Below are positions 10,768-26,500 of a DNA stretch of 64,000 nt, piece after piece. Made by a program: the position numbers and the translations under genes. The notes under the pieces were generated by a model. That model was given only the letters and a program-made list of their open reading frames with translations, did not search any database and was not told the origin of the DNA. The stretch covers positions 434,001 to 498,000 of the forward strand of contig JANTUC010000009.1 in the NCBI GenBank assembly GCA_026873275.1, in the 5' to 3' direction. The stretch is from Pseudopithomyces maydicus (taxonomy: Eukaryota > Ascomycota > Dothideomycetes > Pleosporales > Didymosphaeriaceae). Every line of letters starts with the position of its first letter. Within the stretch, counting starts at the first letter, position 1.

Positions 10768-12593
10768 TATAGTTAGTAATAATTAATAATTACCTATTAT
10801 TTTATAATAGGGCTTAATTATACTATCCTATACTAAGTTGTACTGGAGAGATACCTTATTATTAGTATTTTAATATTACCTCCCTTTAAGGCCTAATCTT
10901 ATCCTAAATGAATTAAGAAAGTTTAAGAAGGTAATTTAATAAACTATAAATTCTTTTTTATATTATATAGGTATTTTATATACTAGAATATATTTATTAA
11001 GACCACAAGGGTAGCTAGTTCTAGAGGTTAAGGTTAGTTCTCGGGCAGGAGTAACTTACGGAGGGAGAAGGATTATTAACTATATAAGTAGATTAATAGG
11101 GTAGTTAGTATTAGTATTATAAATAATACTAAATTAATAATAGGGCCTAAGTAAATCTAAATAATAGATTAATAAATAGGTTAAATATAAGTATTTATAA
11201 AGAAAATTTAAATTTCTATATACTTAGGTTGCTTAGCTACTTAGTATCACTAATTACTAAGTATATTATATATTTAATTAGTGTTTAGTGCTACTAAGTA
11301 ACTAAATATATTATATAATTAGTCTAATAGTAGCTTAGCGCCTTATTTAGCTATATTTTAGGTCTATTATTTATTATAAATGCCTAATCCCCCTTCTTTA
11401 TATTCTAGTTTATAATATTATTCCCTTCCTTTCTATTTTTTATCTTTAAGGAATTATACCTGCTAATTATATAGCTCTTAGTACTTATTATTATTATAAA
11501 CTTACCTCTGCTATTATAACTTATAGTATAATTATAGTTTTTAAATACTTAAATTATAAGACTTATTACTATACTTATAAGGTATTAGTACGTTTAAAAA
11601 AGTATAATAAATATATATAGCGTAGTGCGCGTTATAATATAGTAATTACTTAAAATAAGTTTTCTTATTTAATAGCTAAGAAGAAGAAGTTAAATATATA
11701 ATTAAAAAAAGTATATAGAAAATAAAATATAATCTTTAAAGTATTATATAAGGCGTACACGAAAGAAGATTATTTATTTAAATAATTAAAGTTAAATATT
11801 AAGTAGGCGAAAGAGGCGATTATAATAAAAAGTATAATTTTATTAGAGTTAAATAAAAATTAGACTTAGTCTTCTTAGCCTATTAATCCTACTACCTTAA
11901 ATTTAAATATTTAGTTTACTATAGATAGCCTTCTTTTTAACTTTTAAAATATTACCTTATCTGCGCCCTTTAGTATCTAAATATATTTTTATATCCTTCT
12001 TTATAATAGTGGTATTATTTTATTATAATATTCCTTTAGCTTTTATTAATAGTTACTTAAGTTCCTTTCTAGTTCTTATATATTTTTACTATTAGGATAC
12101 CCTTTCTACTTAATAAAGTACTTATTATTTTTTTATTCTAAGCCGTATTGTATATCTAGAATATATTTTATTTTAAACTTATTTTTTTTCTATTTAATAA
12201 TAGAAGGTAGTCTAAACTAGTATTTCTAGGTCTACTAGTTCTAATAATAATATATAGAATACTAAGTATATCTTTGCATTTGGTGGTAGTTCTAACTTAT
12301 AATTTATTAATAATATTTATTTAGAAATAAAAAATAGTTTAACTTTAATATAATTTAGTTTCTTATATTTCTTCTTCTATGTGCGAAGATTTTTTATAAA
12401 TAAATATATTTTATCCCCCTTTTTTAGCTAAAGTGCCGTTTTTCGTTTCTTATTAATATAGGAAATTATTTATTATTAAAACTTCTTAAGGTTTTCTTAT
12501 AATTTTTTATATATTTATTTTATAATTTCTGCAGTTTTCTCTACTTCTACTATATTAATAATTATTAGTAAAACTTAATTAAAGAAATATAAA

Positions 12594-15500
12594 TATTAGA
12601 ATAGGTATAGCAGCGAGCAGGTTTCTAATAAATAATAAAATTAATTTCTGTCTAAGCCCCTATCCCCTCTAACTTCCTTTTTTATATATTATACTAGCGC
12701 GGCACTAGCGCTTAGATAGGATATAAGTAGCCTTAAATACTAGAAGGGTATTCTTTTTATAACTATCCCCTCTCTTTATATAGACGTCTCAGCTATAGAG
12801 GATTAGATTTATATTATAATACTAAATAAAATAATTAAAAATATTATTAATGCGCTCTTATTGCAAGCTCTTACTATTATATATATTAAAATTCTAATAT
12901 TATAGATATATAATTATACTTTCTTTATTTATAAACGCGCCTATTGCGCCGCCGCTATACCTATATAAATAATTTTACCTATTTTAAACTTTTTTATTTC
13001 TTTACCTTTTTTATACTAAAGAGAGAGATCTTTTATTTCTTTTTATAATATTAATTATTTTTTACTTTAGTATACACCCATCTCTATACTATTACTATAT
13101 TAATAGGGCTATAAACTTTTAAGTTTATAATATATTATCCCGCGTATCCCTATTACTACGCTTTTACTTATATTATATATAGATTTTACTTACTTAATAA
13201 TATACTTTCTATTAAAAATTTTTTTTTATTATCTTTACTGCTCTAAGCAGATTCTCTATAATTTATATATTTATTATAATACTAATAGTATTATATACTA
13301 TAGGCGCTACTTTAGCTTATATAAATATTATAACTTAGTGCCTTAAGAGTTTATTCCTTAAATTAATAACTTTTTTTATAATTATAAGTGCTTTACTGGC
13401 GCTGCAAACTCTACTTTTATTTAAATTAAAATATTTATAACCGCTATTTATAAGTATACTTAAAATATTAACTTCTTTATTTAAAAGACTATAAAGAAAG
13501 GGCTCTATAAGTATTTAACTATTATAGAAGCGGCGCTGCTTTAAATAATTATAATTAAGTACTTTACTATAGTAGTTAAAAGTTATTTAAATATTTTAAG
13601 GTATTTAGTATATAAACTTATTAGTTACTGCGCCTTCGCACTAATATTATATAATATAATTTATTACCTCTTAGCGTGCTTAATACGCGGTCCCCTATTT
13701 TTATTTTTAAATTTAAAGAAGAGAATAAGCCAGTCCTTTAAGAAAATAAGAAATTTTAAAATATTTTTAATAGAGAGAATAAGCTATAATCTACCTCTAA
13801 AGTCTCTATAAATTAAAAATATATATGCAGCGCTGTGCTTACCCCTAATATTACTAAGTCTAATATTATATAGGGTCCCCCTACTACCTCTACTAGTTAT
13901 ATAATTTTTATATACTGTTATAATATTAATTAAAATTTTTAGAATTCTCCTTAAGGAGGTCCTGCTAAGAATAGAATTTAAGTTAAAATATTTATTAAAA
14001 ATATTAAATAGCTTACTTTAGTTATTATATAAACGCTGCTAATACGCTAGTACTCTATTATACTCTTTTTTAATTTTAAAACTATCTTTTTAAGTATTAA
14101 TATAAATCTTTCTTTTAGTGCGCCTTTTATAGCTATTTATAATATTACTACTATACTCCCTCTGTGCCCTTACATTTTTTTATTAATATTTAAAATTTTT
14201 AATACTATTATAACTTCTACTTCTAATTTTAGCTATAATAAAGAGGCGCCTATATTTTATTTATTTTATATTATAACTCCTATTATTAATAAAAATCTAA
14301 AGGAAGAGTCTAATAATTTATTATAAATTTTTTTACTTTAGGTCTATATTTTTATAATATATTAATATTAGCCGCTGCCTGTCTCCCTACTACTCCCTTT
14401 AAAATAAAGTAGAAAAAGTATAGTTACCCCTTTAATAATAATAGTTTCTAAAATAATATATTAATTAAGAAGTTCTATAGCGGCGCTGTAAAAGCGCCCT
14501 CTAATTATAATAGTATTAGTTACTATAGTTGTAGTTATAATAATTATAGTTAAAAAGTTTTAATAACTATTTTATTTTTAATTTAGGCTCTGCGCCCTCC
14601 CTTTAGTATTTACTCTTTTATAAAGTAATACTAATACGCTCTTATAGCGCAACTTTAGTTAATTTTAATAATATTAATTACTTTAACTTTCTTCTTTTTA
14701 ATTTTATAAACTATAATATTAGTTTCTTATTAATATCTTTCTTTAAAACTTATTAGTTATATTCTTTATCCTATCCCTTTTATTTTATTAAGTACTAGAG
14801 GACGCCTTTTGCTTTTCTTTTATTTAATAGTATTTTAATTTTATAATATTCCTTTATCGCGACGCTTTTGTTGGTTCTTATAAATTTTAAATTTATAATT
14901 TCTTTACTATCCCTTAATTTGTAGGGCTTTAGTAAGGAGGTATAGAATACTAAGTAAATTTTAAAGCCTTTAAGTAAAACTAGCTTATAAACTTATTTTC
15001 CTATTAACTCCTTTATAGAAAAAGAGCTAATATATTAAGAGGATAACTTTTTATTTAAATAGAGGGCTTTTAAGTTTTTTATAAAAAGTAATACTAGATC
15101 CCCCTTTAAAAAGAGTTAAAACTAGTAATATTTATTATAGTACTACTTCTATATTTCTAAGGCATATTATTAATATAATTCTATTACTTCCTTATCTTTA
15201 GCTAGGGCTTAAAAGTATATTATTATAGCTAGAACTTTATTAAGTGCTATTAATTTATAGTCTAAGTATAAGTAGAACCTATAATAGGCGAAGAATAAAA
15301 ATAGTCCTATAATTATATTCTTTAAATTATTATAAATAAATTTTATAATTAGGAGTAATTATAGCTAATTCTATTAATCTTTATAAATATAAGTATATAG
15401 ATACTACTTTAAAATCTAATTTTATTATTTTATCTATTTATTAGTCTAGGGGTAGAAAGTAGTGTTAAAGTAATACTTTATTTTTACTATAAAGTAGAAT

Positions 15501-18500
15501 TCTAACTAGAATATTAATATAAAGACAGGACCCCTATCTAATATAATACTTATAAAAATTCTAAAGTACCTTATTATCTCTTTTAAAAATAACTAAGCTA
15601 TTTAACTAGCCTTTAAAATTTTAATAGTAGAAATATATTAGGCTATCTTAGTATATTTATCTACTATTATTTAAATAATATTAATTACCTCTCCTTTATT
15701 CTTGCTAAAGGGGAGACTAATAATAAAATTTATTATTAGCTTTTGCTAGGGCCTCTAAAATATTAATAATAATATTAATTTACTTATAAGGCGCTATCTA
15801 AGCGTCTTTATTTATATATATACTATATATAAGTTAATATATTCTTTTATAAAGGCATCTAGATTTAACTAATAATATAACTTATTAATAAGTTCTAGAG
15901 TCTAGACTCTACTAAAGTGCCCTACTAGCGGGTTATTATAATAATACTATAAAATTTTTATCTTTAATATAGGCTCTTCTAGTATAAAGACCCTATTACT
16001 ATAATATAATATACCCTTAAAGTCTATTTTTTATAATAATAATTACTTACTTTTACTGCGCTTAATAGGCGCTAAAATAATAATATTATACTATTTTTAT
16101 AATATAAATAAGTTATCCTTTTAAGCCTATTTAATATAATAGAGTAGGTTTCCTTCTATTAAAATATAAACTTTTTAATCTTTTATAGCCTCTTTAGCCT
16201 GTCGTCTAAACAGCCTTTTAAGTACTAAAATAATATTAATTTTAATTATAATATTTAGTTCTTAGCTGATCTGCGGCGTCCTTTTAATATTATAATATTA
16301 TAATAATAATATATTATTAGTGTTAGTCCCTATAGAGACTACTAAAAGGCTTTATAAAGTAGATAGTATATTCTATCTTAATAGTTCCTTTATATTATTA
16401 TTACCTACTAATTAATATAATAGCTTATTTATAGAATTTATTTTTCCTGCCCTATACTTTATTTTAAAATTATATATTACTAGAAAGGTAGCCTATTTTA
16501 TTTATTTTTATAATAAAGCTTTTACCCCTATAAATCCTTTTAAATTATTATAATTAGTAAGGACTTCTAGAATATACACTAGGCCTTTAATATAGTAGCG
16601 CTAATATTATATAGTCTCTATAATAATATATAGCTTTAAGTTATAAGTATAATAGTTCCCTTTTATAAAGATTAACTTTCTTAACTAAAAGGTAATTAGA
16701 TACTAATTATTAATAAAAAATTTTTATAAGAATATTTTTACTAGGTCTTAAATAGAGGCGTCTATCTTTAGTTAAAAGGGTAAAATAGAATTATAGTATT
16801 ATAAAAAAGGCATAATTATAAAAATATTACTAAACTAGAACTTTACCCTCTCTATTATATTTATTTATAAAAAATACTCCTTTTAGCTCTCCCTTTTAGG
16901 CTTCTTTAATATATCTATAAGAGATTTTATAATTTAGAAGAAGCCTTAAATAAACTTATAATAAAAGTTAGTAAATTTAATAAAGACTTATATATTCTTA
17001 ATAGAATAAATTTCTAGCTACTTCTAAACTACTTTAACCCTATTTAAGTTTATTTATATACTGTCGTGGCGCATAATAAACCCTAAGAATTTAACTTAGG
17101 TAGTATTAAAAATACACTTTTTTAAATTAATATATAGGCGGTACTATTATAGTTATAATAAGACTTTAATTATTTAGTTCTAATAGTCTTTATTATTTCT
17201 AGTAAAGATAAGGATATTATCTAAATATATTATATAGAAAATATTAGTATATTCTGCTAAAGCTTTATTAATATAAGCTTAGAATATAGTAGGGGCGTTA
17301 ATTAGTCTAAAAGATATAATAGTATATTTAAAGTATTTATAGCGCGTATAAAATACTATTTTCTACTTATTATTACGCTAGATTTAGATTTAGTAATAAG
17401 TATTTTTTAAATTTAGCTTTATAAAGCTCTTTAACCCTAATAGTTTATTTAAAGTCTTATTAATAAGGGGTAGAGCTAACTAATTCTTTTTAGTAATTTT
17501 ATTTAAACCTTTATAATTTATATATAGTTTAAGGGTTCTATCCTTCTTAGGGATAAATAGGATAGACACTTTTATAGAACTAGTACTCTTTTAAATCTAT
17601 TTTATATACTTTATTTTTATTATATAGGCGCGGAGCTCCCTAATTTTATAATTAATAAATTATATAATAGGCTAAAAGGTATTACCTTTCTTTCTTTTAT
17701 TTTTATAGTATAATTGGCTTTTTAATATAAGTTTATTATTATAGCGGCGCTATTATCTACTAAATTTATAAATTATTTTAATTATAAAGGGAGACTTCTT
17801 TCTATAAATTTTTTAAAACTACTAATTATAGCTATTAAAATAAAGACCTTTAATTAATCCCCTATAATAAATAAGAATATAGGGGCGTCCTTAATCTAGT
17901 ATATAGTAATATTAATACTCTAGCGCTATATTATTATTATATAGTTTAAGACTATACGCCCCTATTAAAGCCTTAGTAGCCTTACTAGAATAGAGTTAGA
18001 TATATTTATTATTCTATAGGCTATTATATAAAGGTGGCGCTCTATTCCCTAAGAGTCTATAATAAATATAGTTATATAGTATACCTATATACTCCTTATA
18101 ATTTAGAAGTTAGGTAGGCGCAACTATATTATTATACCTTTAAAAATTATTATTAGATCTAATTAAACTGCTAGATACTTATTAATTATATTTATATTTA
18201 CTATAGAATCTAGGCGAAGTTAGTATACTATTAATTTATTTACTCTATATTAGATTATCCCTTATATATAAAAACTTATTTAAAGTTTCTTTAGTAGTTT
18301 AAGTATAGTCTCTAGATCCTACTATTTTTTATTCTTATAATATTTACTTTTATTACTAGCGCTATTTAGGTAAAATAATTATATTTTATCTAATAGTCTT
18401 TTTTCTAGTATTCTATCTTCTTATAGTGTCGGCAGGTATCTTTTTAGATATTATTTTAAGTAATATAATAGAATAGCGGTAGTGCGCCTGCGGGGTAACT

Positions 18501-19707
18501 TTAAAATAATAAAAATATATAGAATAGGGCGCTATCTTAATTAATAAAAATTTTAGTATTAGGGCGCTATAAGAGCGTAACTAGTACCTAATTATTTTAT
18601 TAATTATCCTCTAATATAACTGTATATTCTACCAGTTCCTTACGTATTTAGGGAAATTATTATAGTTTATAATTATAGTCTAAATTTCTAAGTATAGTTT
18701 ATTATAGAGGTGCATAATAAGATATTTTTATTTATAAAGGGGGTTTATTTAATTTTTTAATATAGTTAAGTAAGTTATAAACTTATTTACTAACTATCTT
18801 TCCCTTTATATTACCCTTTAGTACTATATTATTATTTATAGCTCTCTATTAATAAGGCTTTTAATCTAGTTTAATAGAAACACTATTATCTATTACTAAT
18901 TTAGTATTTTACTAGTGTTTTTGCTTTCTCTTTATAACTATAATTAATATAGAGTAACCTTTAATAATTATAAAATAAACATAATATACTAGTCCTTAAT
19001 AATAAACGCTTAAGGATCTAAGCAGAATATAATTTTTAATTTTATTTTAAAGTTATTAAACTCTCTAATACTCTACCCCTTAAAGGTAAAAATAGATTTA
19101 ATCTTTAGTCCCCGCTAGGGGTATACTAAGACTATATTACTTAGGTATTACTACTAAGTAATTTATTTATCCTCTATTATAATAGTATTAATAACAGTAT
19201 TAGCTACTAAAGATTTATTTTAAATTTTTTATAGGCCCTCTATTACTATCTATTATTTATATTCTTTAATTTCTACTTTAAGTCTCCGTATTTCCTCTAA
19301 TACTACTAATTTATTATACTATTATTTAAGTATTATTAGTTTTACTATAGTAAGGTCTAGTTCTTCTTTATCTAGATCTTTTTATATTAAAGGATATAGG
19401 TTATCCTCTATTATTAAAAAGATTAAAGATAATAATATATCCCTTTTTTTTATAAGTCTAATATAGCAGCAGCACTTTAAAGTTATATTTTAAAAATTAT
19501 TAAGCTACTATTCTACAAGATAGAAGGAGAAATTAAAATTATTAAAATAAATATAGTAGTAAGTAGGTCTCTAATAAATAATAAAATTAATTTCTATTTA
19601 AGTCCTTATCCCCTCTAGCTTCCTTTTCTATATACTACACTAGCGCGGCGCTAGCGCTTAAATAGGGTATAAGTGGCTTTAGACACTGGGAGGGTATCCT
19701 CCTTATA
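12594..19707 (-). mobile_element. Gypsy element F (7.1 kb, minus) nested in A1
   Basis: LTRs of 168 bp at 12594-12761 and 19540-19707 (TATTAGAATAGG to TTATA ends). Flanks are ATAAA and ATAGA, the same target after RIP; the uninterrupted site is seen in A2 near 47110. A polypurine tract (minus AAAGAGAGGGGATAG) abuts the left LTR. The reverse transcriptase relic on the minus strand includes the catalytic box as YLDN at 17216-17227, followed by a readable thumb region near 17050-17150. All frames are broken by RIP stops. Confidence 0.9.
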
Positions 19708-22700
19708 ATAGATGTTTTTTATAATTTATATAATATAGTGTAGTTTTAATTATTATTAATTCTTTATTATTATATACTATTTATACTAAAGGTAATAATA
19801 AAACCTAATTATCTTTCTTCTTATTATAGTAGATGTGTAGGTATATTTTTATAATCTAATTAATATATTCTGTTTATTTATTTATTTATAGGTAATAAGC
19901 TGTTAATAGCTTTCATTTTATTTTAATAAGTGCTATAAGTATTATTTAGTAATTTAATATAAAGAGTTTATCTTTGTCGCTAATAATTATCTTTAGTATA
20001 CTATAGTGTCTTATAAATCTGTTAAAGATAAGGTATTCTAATTAATTTATAATATATTCCTTCTTATAAGGTATTATCTTAATATACTTTATAAATCTAT
20101 TTATAATAATTAATATTATATTATACTTAACTTCCGTAGCTGGGTCTATAGATTCTAGTAATTTAGTAATAAAATCTATAATAATATCTTTCTATAGCAC
20201 TGTAGGTATTTTAATAGCTTATATTTCTTTATACTTTAAATATATTATATACTTATTCCTCTAGCAGTCTACGCACTTTTTAATATAATTAATTATAATT
20301 TTCTTAATTCCTTTAAAATTATAATTTTATTAAATTAGTTCTATTATCTTACTAATTCCTAAATATTTATAAAAAGAATTATTATAGTATTATTTTATAA
20401 TCTTTTTTTACTGTTCCTTTAGTATATCCTTAGTAACTATTATTAATTAGTTAAGTTCTACTATAGGTTCTAGCGATTTATTTTTATTTTCTTTAAGGAT
20501 TACTAAATATATCTTAATCTTATCTTTTATAAGATCTTTTTTTCTACTAAGAGTATCTACTTATCTATTCTCTTTTCCTAGTATATATAGAATTTTAAAT
20601 TTATACTATTTAAGGGCTTCTAACTATCGCGCTTATTATAATATTAATTCTTTTATTATTATAAATTATAATAGGTTCTTATAGTTTGTAAAGATTATAA
20701 GTTTTAAGTATTTATATATATAGATTCTCCAGTGTTTAAGTACTTTAATAATAGTATATAATTCTTTATTATAGATATTATAGCGTATTTCTATATTATG
20801 GGCCTATAGCAGCCTCCTTAGCGGAGTTCTACAAAGGTTACCCTTTAGGGACTAGCGCAATATATAACCTTACTTAAACTAGCGTTTATATAATATTTTA
20901 GTTACTTTAATACTTTTTAGCTAGAGCTTTCTATATAGTGTTTTACTAGTAATATAACTTAATTACTTAATTATTACACTATATTATATTTAAAGTCCTA
21001 AACAGCAATTGCCTGCAATAATTAAGTTTTAAAAAGTTTATTAGAAGATTACCTTTTATAGAAGCCTATAACTATATTAGTTCTAGCCCTATTTATAGGA
21101 GTAGCAGGTATCTATATAAAGAATCTATTAGTAAGTTAAAAAGAGGTTATTAAGTTTATATTATATAATAATTTGCTGTAAGATACTAATAGTATTAAAA
21201 AGTATTTTAGTGTTACTCTATTAACAACGCGTATAATAAATCTATATTAACTAAAGGAGTCTAGAGCTATAGTATCCTACTATAGCTTATAATTAGAATA
21301 GCTAATAGCCGCGCTGCTTAAAGATAAATCTATAATAATTATTATTTACTCTGCCTTTATAGGCCACTACCGCTACCCTAGAGACTAGTTAGTAAAATAA
21401 TAATTAAGGAGACTACTTTATAGCAGAAAATCTTATTTTATTTATATATAGTTTAACTACTAGCTAACTGCAACACTAGCTATAAAAGTATACTAAAAAT
21501 TAATTCTCCTTAATATAGGAGTATAACCTCGATAAGGGAGCGCCTATAATTTTAGAAATAGTTAAGAAAATTAATCTAATATTTAATAATTATTAACTAG
21601 AGATTATTACCTAAGATAATAATTTTATATTATTTTATATTAGCTTGCCTTTAGAGCTAGGCGGAGATACTAGAGCTTTAGAGCCCTAATTATTTATTTA
21701 AATTAATAATTAAGATATAATTAATAAAGCTGCACTATTTAACTTCTAAATAGACTAGAATATACCTAAAAAGAATAATAGACAGGTATCTATTAAATAT
21801 AACTTATTAAAATTTAAGCGTAGCCCTATAGTGCAGTCTATAGATAATTATATATAATAAGTTAAAGATATAGATATAAGTGCGAAATAGCACTTATAGT
21901 TACTCTACCTATTTATTTTATTATATAATCTTATACTAGCTTATAATAATAAGTTAAAATATAAAGATAACTAAACCCTAGTCTAAAAAGGATTTTAACT
22001 TAGTATTACTAAACTAGAGCAGAAAATCTTAAAGTTAAAAAAATTTAAATAAGTATTAAAGTAAGAGTAGAATCTAACTAAAGCCTATACTAAGAAAGTA
22101 CTAGTTATTAAATTATTTTATAATATTACTCTAACTACATAAGTGGCTAACCTCTAGAAATAACTAAAGAATAAGTTAAAGGAGTTTAATTAAGTTAATA
22201 TATTATATAGGAAAATCGCCGCTAAAAATATAAAACTTATTACTTAACTTAATACTACTAAGTAAGTATTTTAATAGGTCTAATAATAATATAATTTTAA
22301 AAAGAACGATGCCGACTAAATATAATAAACTTTATTTAAAAAATAGAATAAGACTACCTAATATATAGGGGAGCGTAATAAAGTAATTTATAAAATAGAT
22401 AAACTAAGCGTCCGGCTTAAAAATAAAGAACTAATATATAAAGCTATAATTAATAAGCTTATTAAGGACTTTTAAGCTCTTATTCTAAACTATAACTTAT
22501 ACTTAATTCTTTTAAAGAATTTAAAAGTGTTAATAGTTGCTATTTTATTAAATTATAATTTTAAACTTACTTCCTTAGCTACTTAATTAGGAGAGTTTAT
22601 ATTTAGGGCGTTTTAACGCGTACTAGTTACTAATTATTAAGGACTATTCTTAGTATCCGCCGTATTTAGTATATAATTTATAATTATTAAATTATATATC

Positions 22701-23510
22701 CCTCCCGCTCAAGGCCGCTAAAAAATATTAATAGATACTACTACTAGCACTATAAATATTTAGAGTAGAGGTTAGAGGTATATAATACTTCCTAATCTAA
22801 AGAAATTTAATAGATTTAATAAAAATATATATAAAAAGTGGCGTAAACTCTACGTCTAGAAAATAGAAATTAACTATAACTTAGAGAAAAATTATAGTAA
22901 ATTTAAATAATAAGCACTTCTTTAAGCTAAAGTCTATAAAGATACTTATAAGCTTATTAAAGATATTAAGATAAACACCTATATAGACTAAATTAAGACA
23001 CTTAATAACTACTATAGTAAAATTATAAATAATAAAATAATATAAGCATATATAGACTTCTCTATAGAATAAGAAGGACTACTATTAATAAGATATAAAA
23101 AAATAATTTAAAAATAAAAGATTTACTTCTCTTAAGCTATAAATTAAGTAAATTATTCTAAATACTTATTATTCTAATATATTTAGAAATTAGTCTATAT
23201 ACTTATTTATAACTATATATAGTCTAAGTACTAATACGGGGAGAGCTTTAATAAATAGATAAAATACGCTATTAAATATAATAAGAATAAGAGCCTCTAG
23301 GCTAATCCTTATAATAAATTAATAAGTAGAGAGATTAGTAAGAAAACTAAAAATTAGTGTAGTATCTATTTTAATATAAAAATTAAAGCTAATAATAGAT
23401 ATTAAATTATTAATAAAATAATTTCTTCTTTATCTACCCTTATAAGCCAATACTAGAATACGTATAATTATACTAATAAAGAATAGAAAGCCCTAATTAA
23501 GACTAAAGTA

Positions 23511-26500
23511 TATTTTAAGTGCGGAGAACCTAGTCACTAATTTTAAAATTATAAAAAATTATATAATAATAAAAAGTTTATGCCTTCCCGATAGATTAAA
23601 ATTATATAAAATTACTTTACCTAAAAGCGTAAGCGGGGGCACTTTAATATTATAAAAGCTATTAGCGCTTTAGAGGATAATAAGTTAAAGGGATCTAATA
23701 TAAATATATATAAATACTAGATCTATTCTAATAGAGAAGATTCTAACGCCCTAAAAAATAATTTAGATTTTTAAAAGCTTTTATATAAAATCGCGCTTAG
23801 GAGCTAAATATATATTTATTATATATAATACTATATAGCGCCTACGCCCTAGCCTTATAACTAAAGGGACACCTTATATTAGAATTATTACTTTATAATA
23901 AGCCTAGCTTAAATATATCGCAATAATTTATTTTTAAGTTAAAGGTATCAACGCTATTAGGTTAAAAAAGTTAATTAATATTAGTAGATATAGGTGCTAG
24001 CGCCTATTTTATAAGTTATTATTAAATTAAGTAGCACGGTTATAATATAATAAAGACTTTATAACTAATCTAATTATCCTTTATAAATAATACGGAGGTC
24101 GCGAAACTAACAGAAACTATAGAAGTTAATATTTAGTATAGGAGCCACTAATATAAAGTTTTATATTTTATTATAAATATTAGTAAGTTTAATTTTATTC
24201 TAAGTATAAACTAGGCTAATCACTATAGAATTATAATATAATATAAACTAACTGTTACGATCCGCGCGAAGTGGGGCAGGAGCTCGTTATCATAACCACT
24301 TCTGCTCCTAGCCGCCGGATCCCAGGTCGCTTAGAACACGTGACCAACACCAGTCCCAACCGTCGCATGTAACGCACGGACCAAAGTCCCGCACGGGATC
24401 TTGGGACTTATGGGACGAGTAAAGATACGGGAGCCAATAAGGCACAGTTACGCGCGAATACGGGATTTTGGGACTTATGGGATTTTGGGACTTATGGGAT
24501 TTTGGGACTCATGGGACAATGGGACTCATGGGACTAGTCATGTATATAGAGACTCGAGTATCCTACTAGATACTCGTGTTCAACCTGTTTATCAATCTAT
24601 CATTTGGATTCACTCAGGCCTCCTTGTTGATTTAGTATCATTCGTGATACCGATACCGACTACCCCATCGACCCGCTCACGCAGTCGATAACCCTTCTCC
24701 CTCCGTAAGTTGCTCCTGCCCGAGAACCAACCTTAACCTCTAGGACTAGCTACCCTCGTGGTCATAACACTAACTCAGTCCTTATAATTTACTAGCAATT
24801 TTTATAAATTAAATTATTTATACTAAGGTATCTCTAAGAAAATATATAATAAGGGTAGACTACCTTAGAGCGAGATATAATCTAGAGAAAGATATATACT
24901 TATTATTAATATATAAATTACTATAATAATAGTAAAATAGTAGTTAGAGTAAGTCTATTAGCTAGAGTCTTACTATTAAAAGTAGTTAAAAGGGTTTTAA
25001 GCTTATAAAATATTTAATAATTATTATTACGCGCTTATCGCCTATATAATATAAAAGGACCTAAATAAATATATAAAGAAGGCCACAGCATTCTTATAAA
25101 TTATAAAAAAATTATAAGAGTTAGTGCCTAAATAGATATTATTTTAAGTTCTAAGTATATTTAATTAGGCCGTTATTAATAAGATATTATTATATAAGCC
25201 AGATATAAATTATATAATTAAAATAGATTTTAATACACCTACGTCTAGACTTAAGATATATAGTCTAACTTATCTTAAAATAATTATAGTAAAATAGTAT
25301 ATTAACAAATAGCTGGCTAAAAGATTTATTTAACTTAGTATATTACTATTTATATTATTTATACTAGTAGTAAAGAAACCCAGTAGGGGACTTTATATTT
25401 ATATAGACTATAAAGCTTTAAATAATATTATAAAAAAGAATTATAATGCCCCGCCGTCTATTAAAGAGACCCTTACTTATATAGTAAAGGTACGGATAAT
25501 ATTAATTATTAATATAATTATAATATTTAATACCGTCAGAATTAAAACTAAAGATAAAGAAAAGACTGCCTTTATAACCTAGTATAGTTTATTTAAATAT
25601 ATTATTATATTATTTAGGCTATATAATACTTCTAGTATTTTTTAAGGGTTTATTAATAAGATCCTATATAAGTACTTAAATAAAATTTATATAATGTACT
25701 TAAACAACGTTCTAATATATAGTAAAAATAAATAGGATTATAAGGCCTATATTCTAAGTATTTTAAGGAAATTATAGTAAGCTAGTTTTACTTTTAATCT
25801 TATAAAGTATTAGTTTAAGATTTAGAAAATTAAATATTTAAGTTTTATTCTTATAATTAAGGGAATTAAAATAGACCCTAAAAAAGTAGTAATAGTAATT
25901 TATTAGCTAGTACTTAAGAATATTAAAGATATTTAAGCGTTTCTAGAATTTGCAAACTTTTATAGATAGTTTATTAAGGGCTTTTTATAGATTATTAAGC
26001 CGCTTACTAAGCTAATAAAGAAGTTAAATAGGATTAAGTAATTTCCCTAATTAAAGCTTACCTAGTATAGATAGTATTCTATTAACTATAATAGGTATTT
26101 AGTAATATAGAAGGAGTAGTTCTAGTATATTTTAACTTAGACTTAGAGACTTAGTTAGAAACTAATGTATTTAATTTTATAATAGCTATAGTACTATTTT
26201 AAATATATAAAGATATTTTAAAACTAGTTATATTCTTCTTATATAAGATAACCCTAGTAGAGTATAATTATAAGATTTATAATAAGGAGCTCCTTATTAT
26301 TATTTAAGTATTTAAGGAGTAGAGGTTTAAGCTAGCTAGAATAAAAAATTTAGTAAAGATTTTAATAGACTACTAAGCTCTCCAGATATTTATAATAAAT
26401 AAGAGATTAAACTAATATTAAGCTTATTAGGTAGAATTTCTTTTTAAATTTAACTTTAGAATTAGCTATAGACCTGGTAAGTAGAATACTAAACTTAATA

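Noticed and set aside
24401..24691. 96-codon frame inside solo LTR S2
   Set aside because: It is made from the GGGAC tandem repeats and LTR sequence; no gene is expected there.
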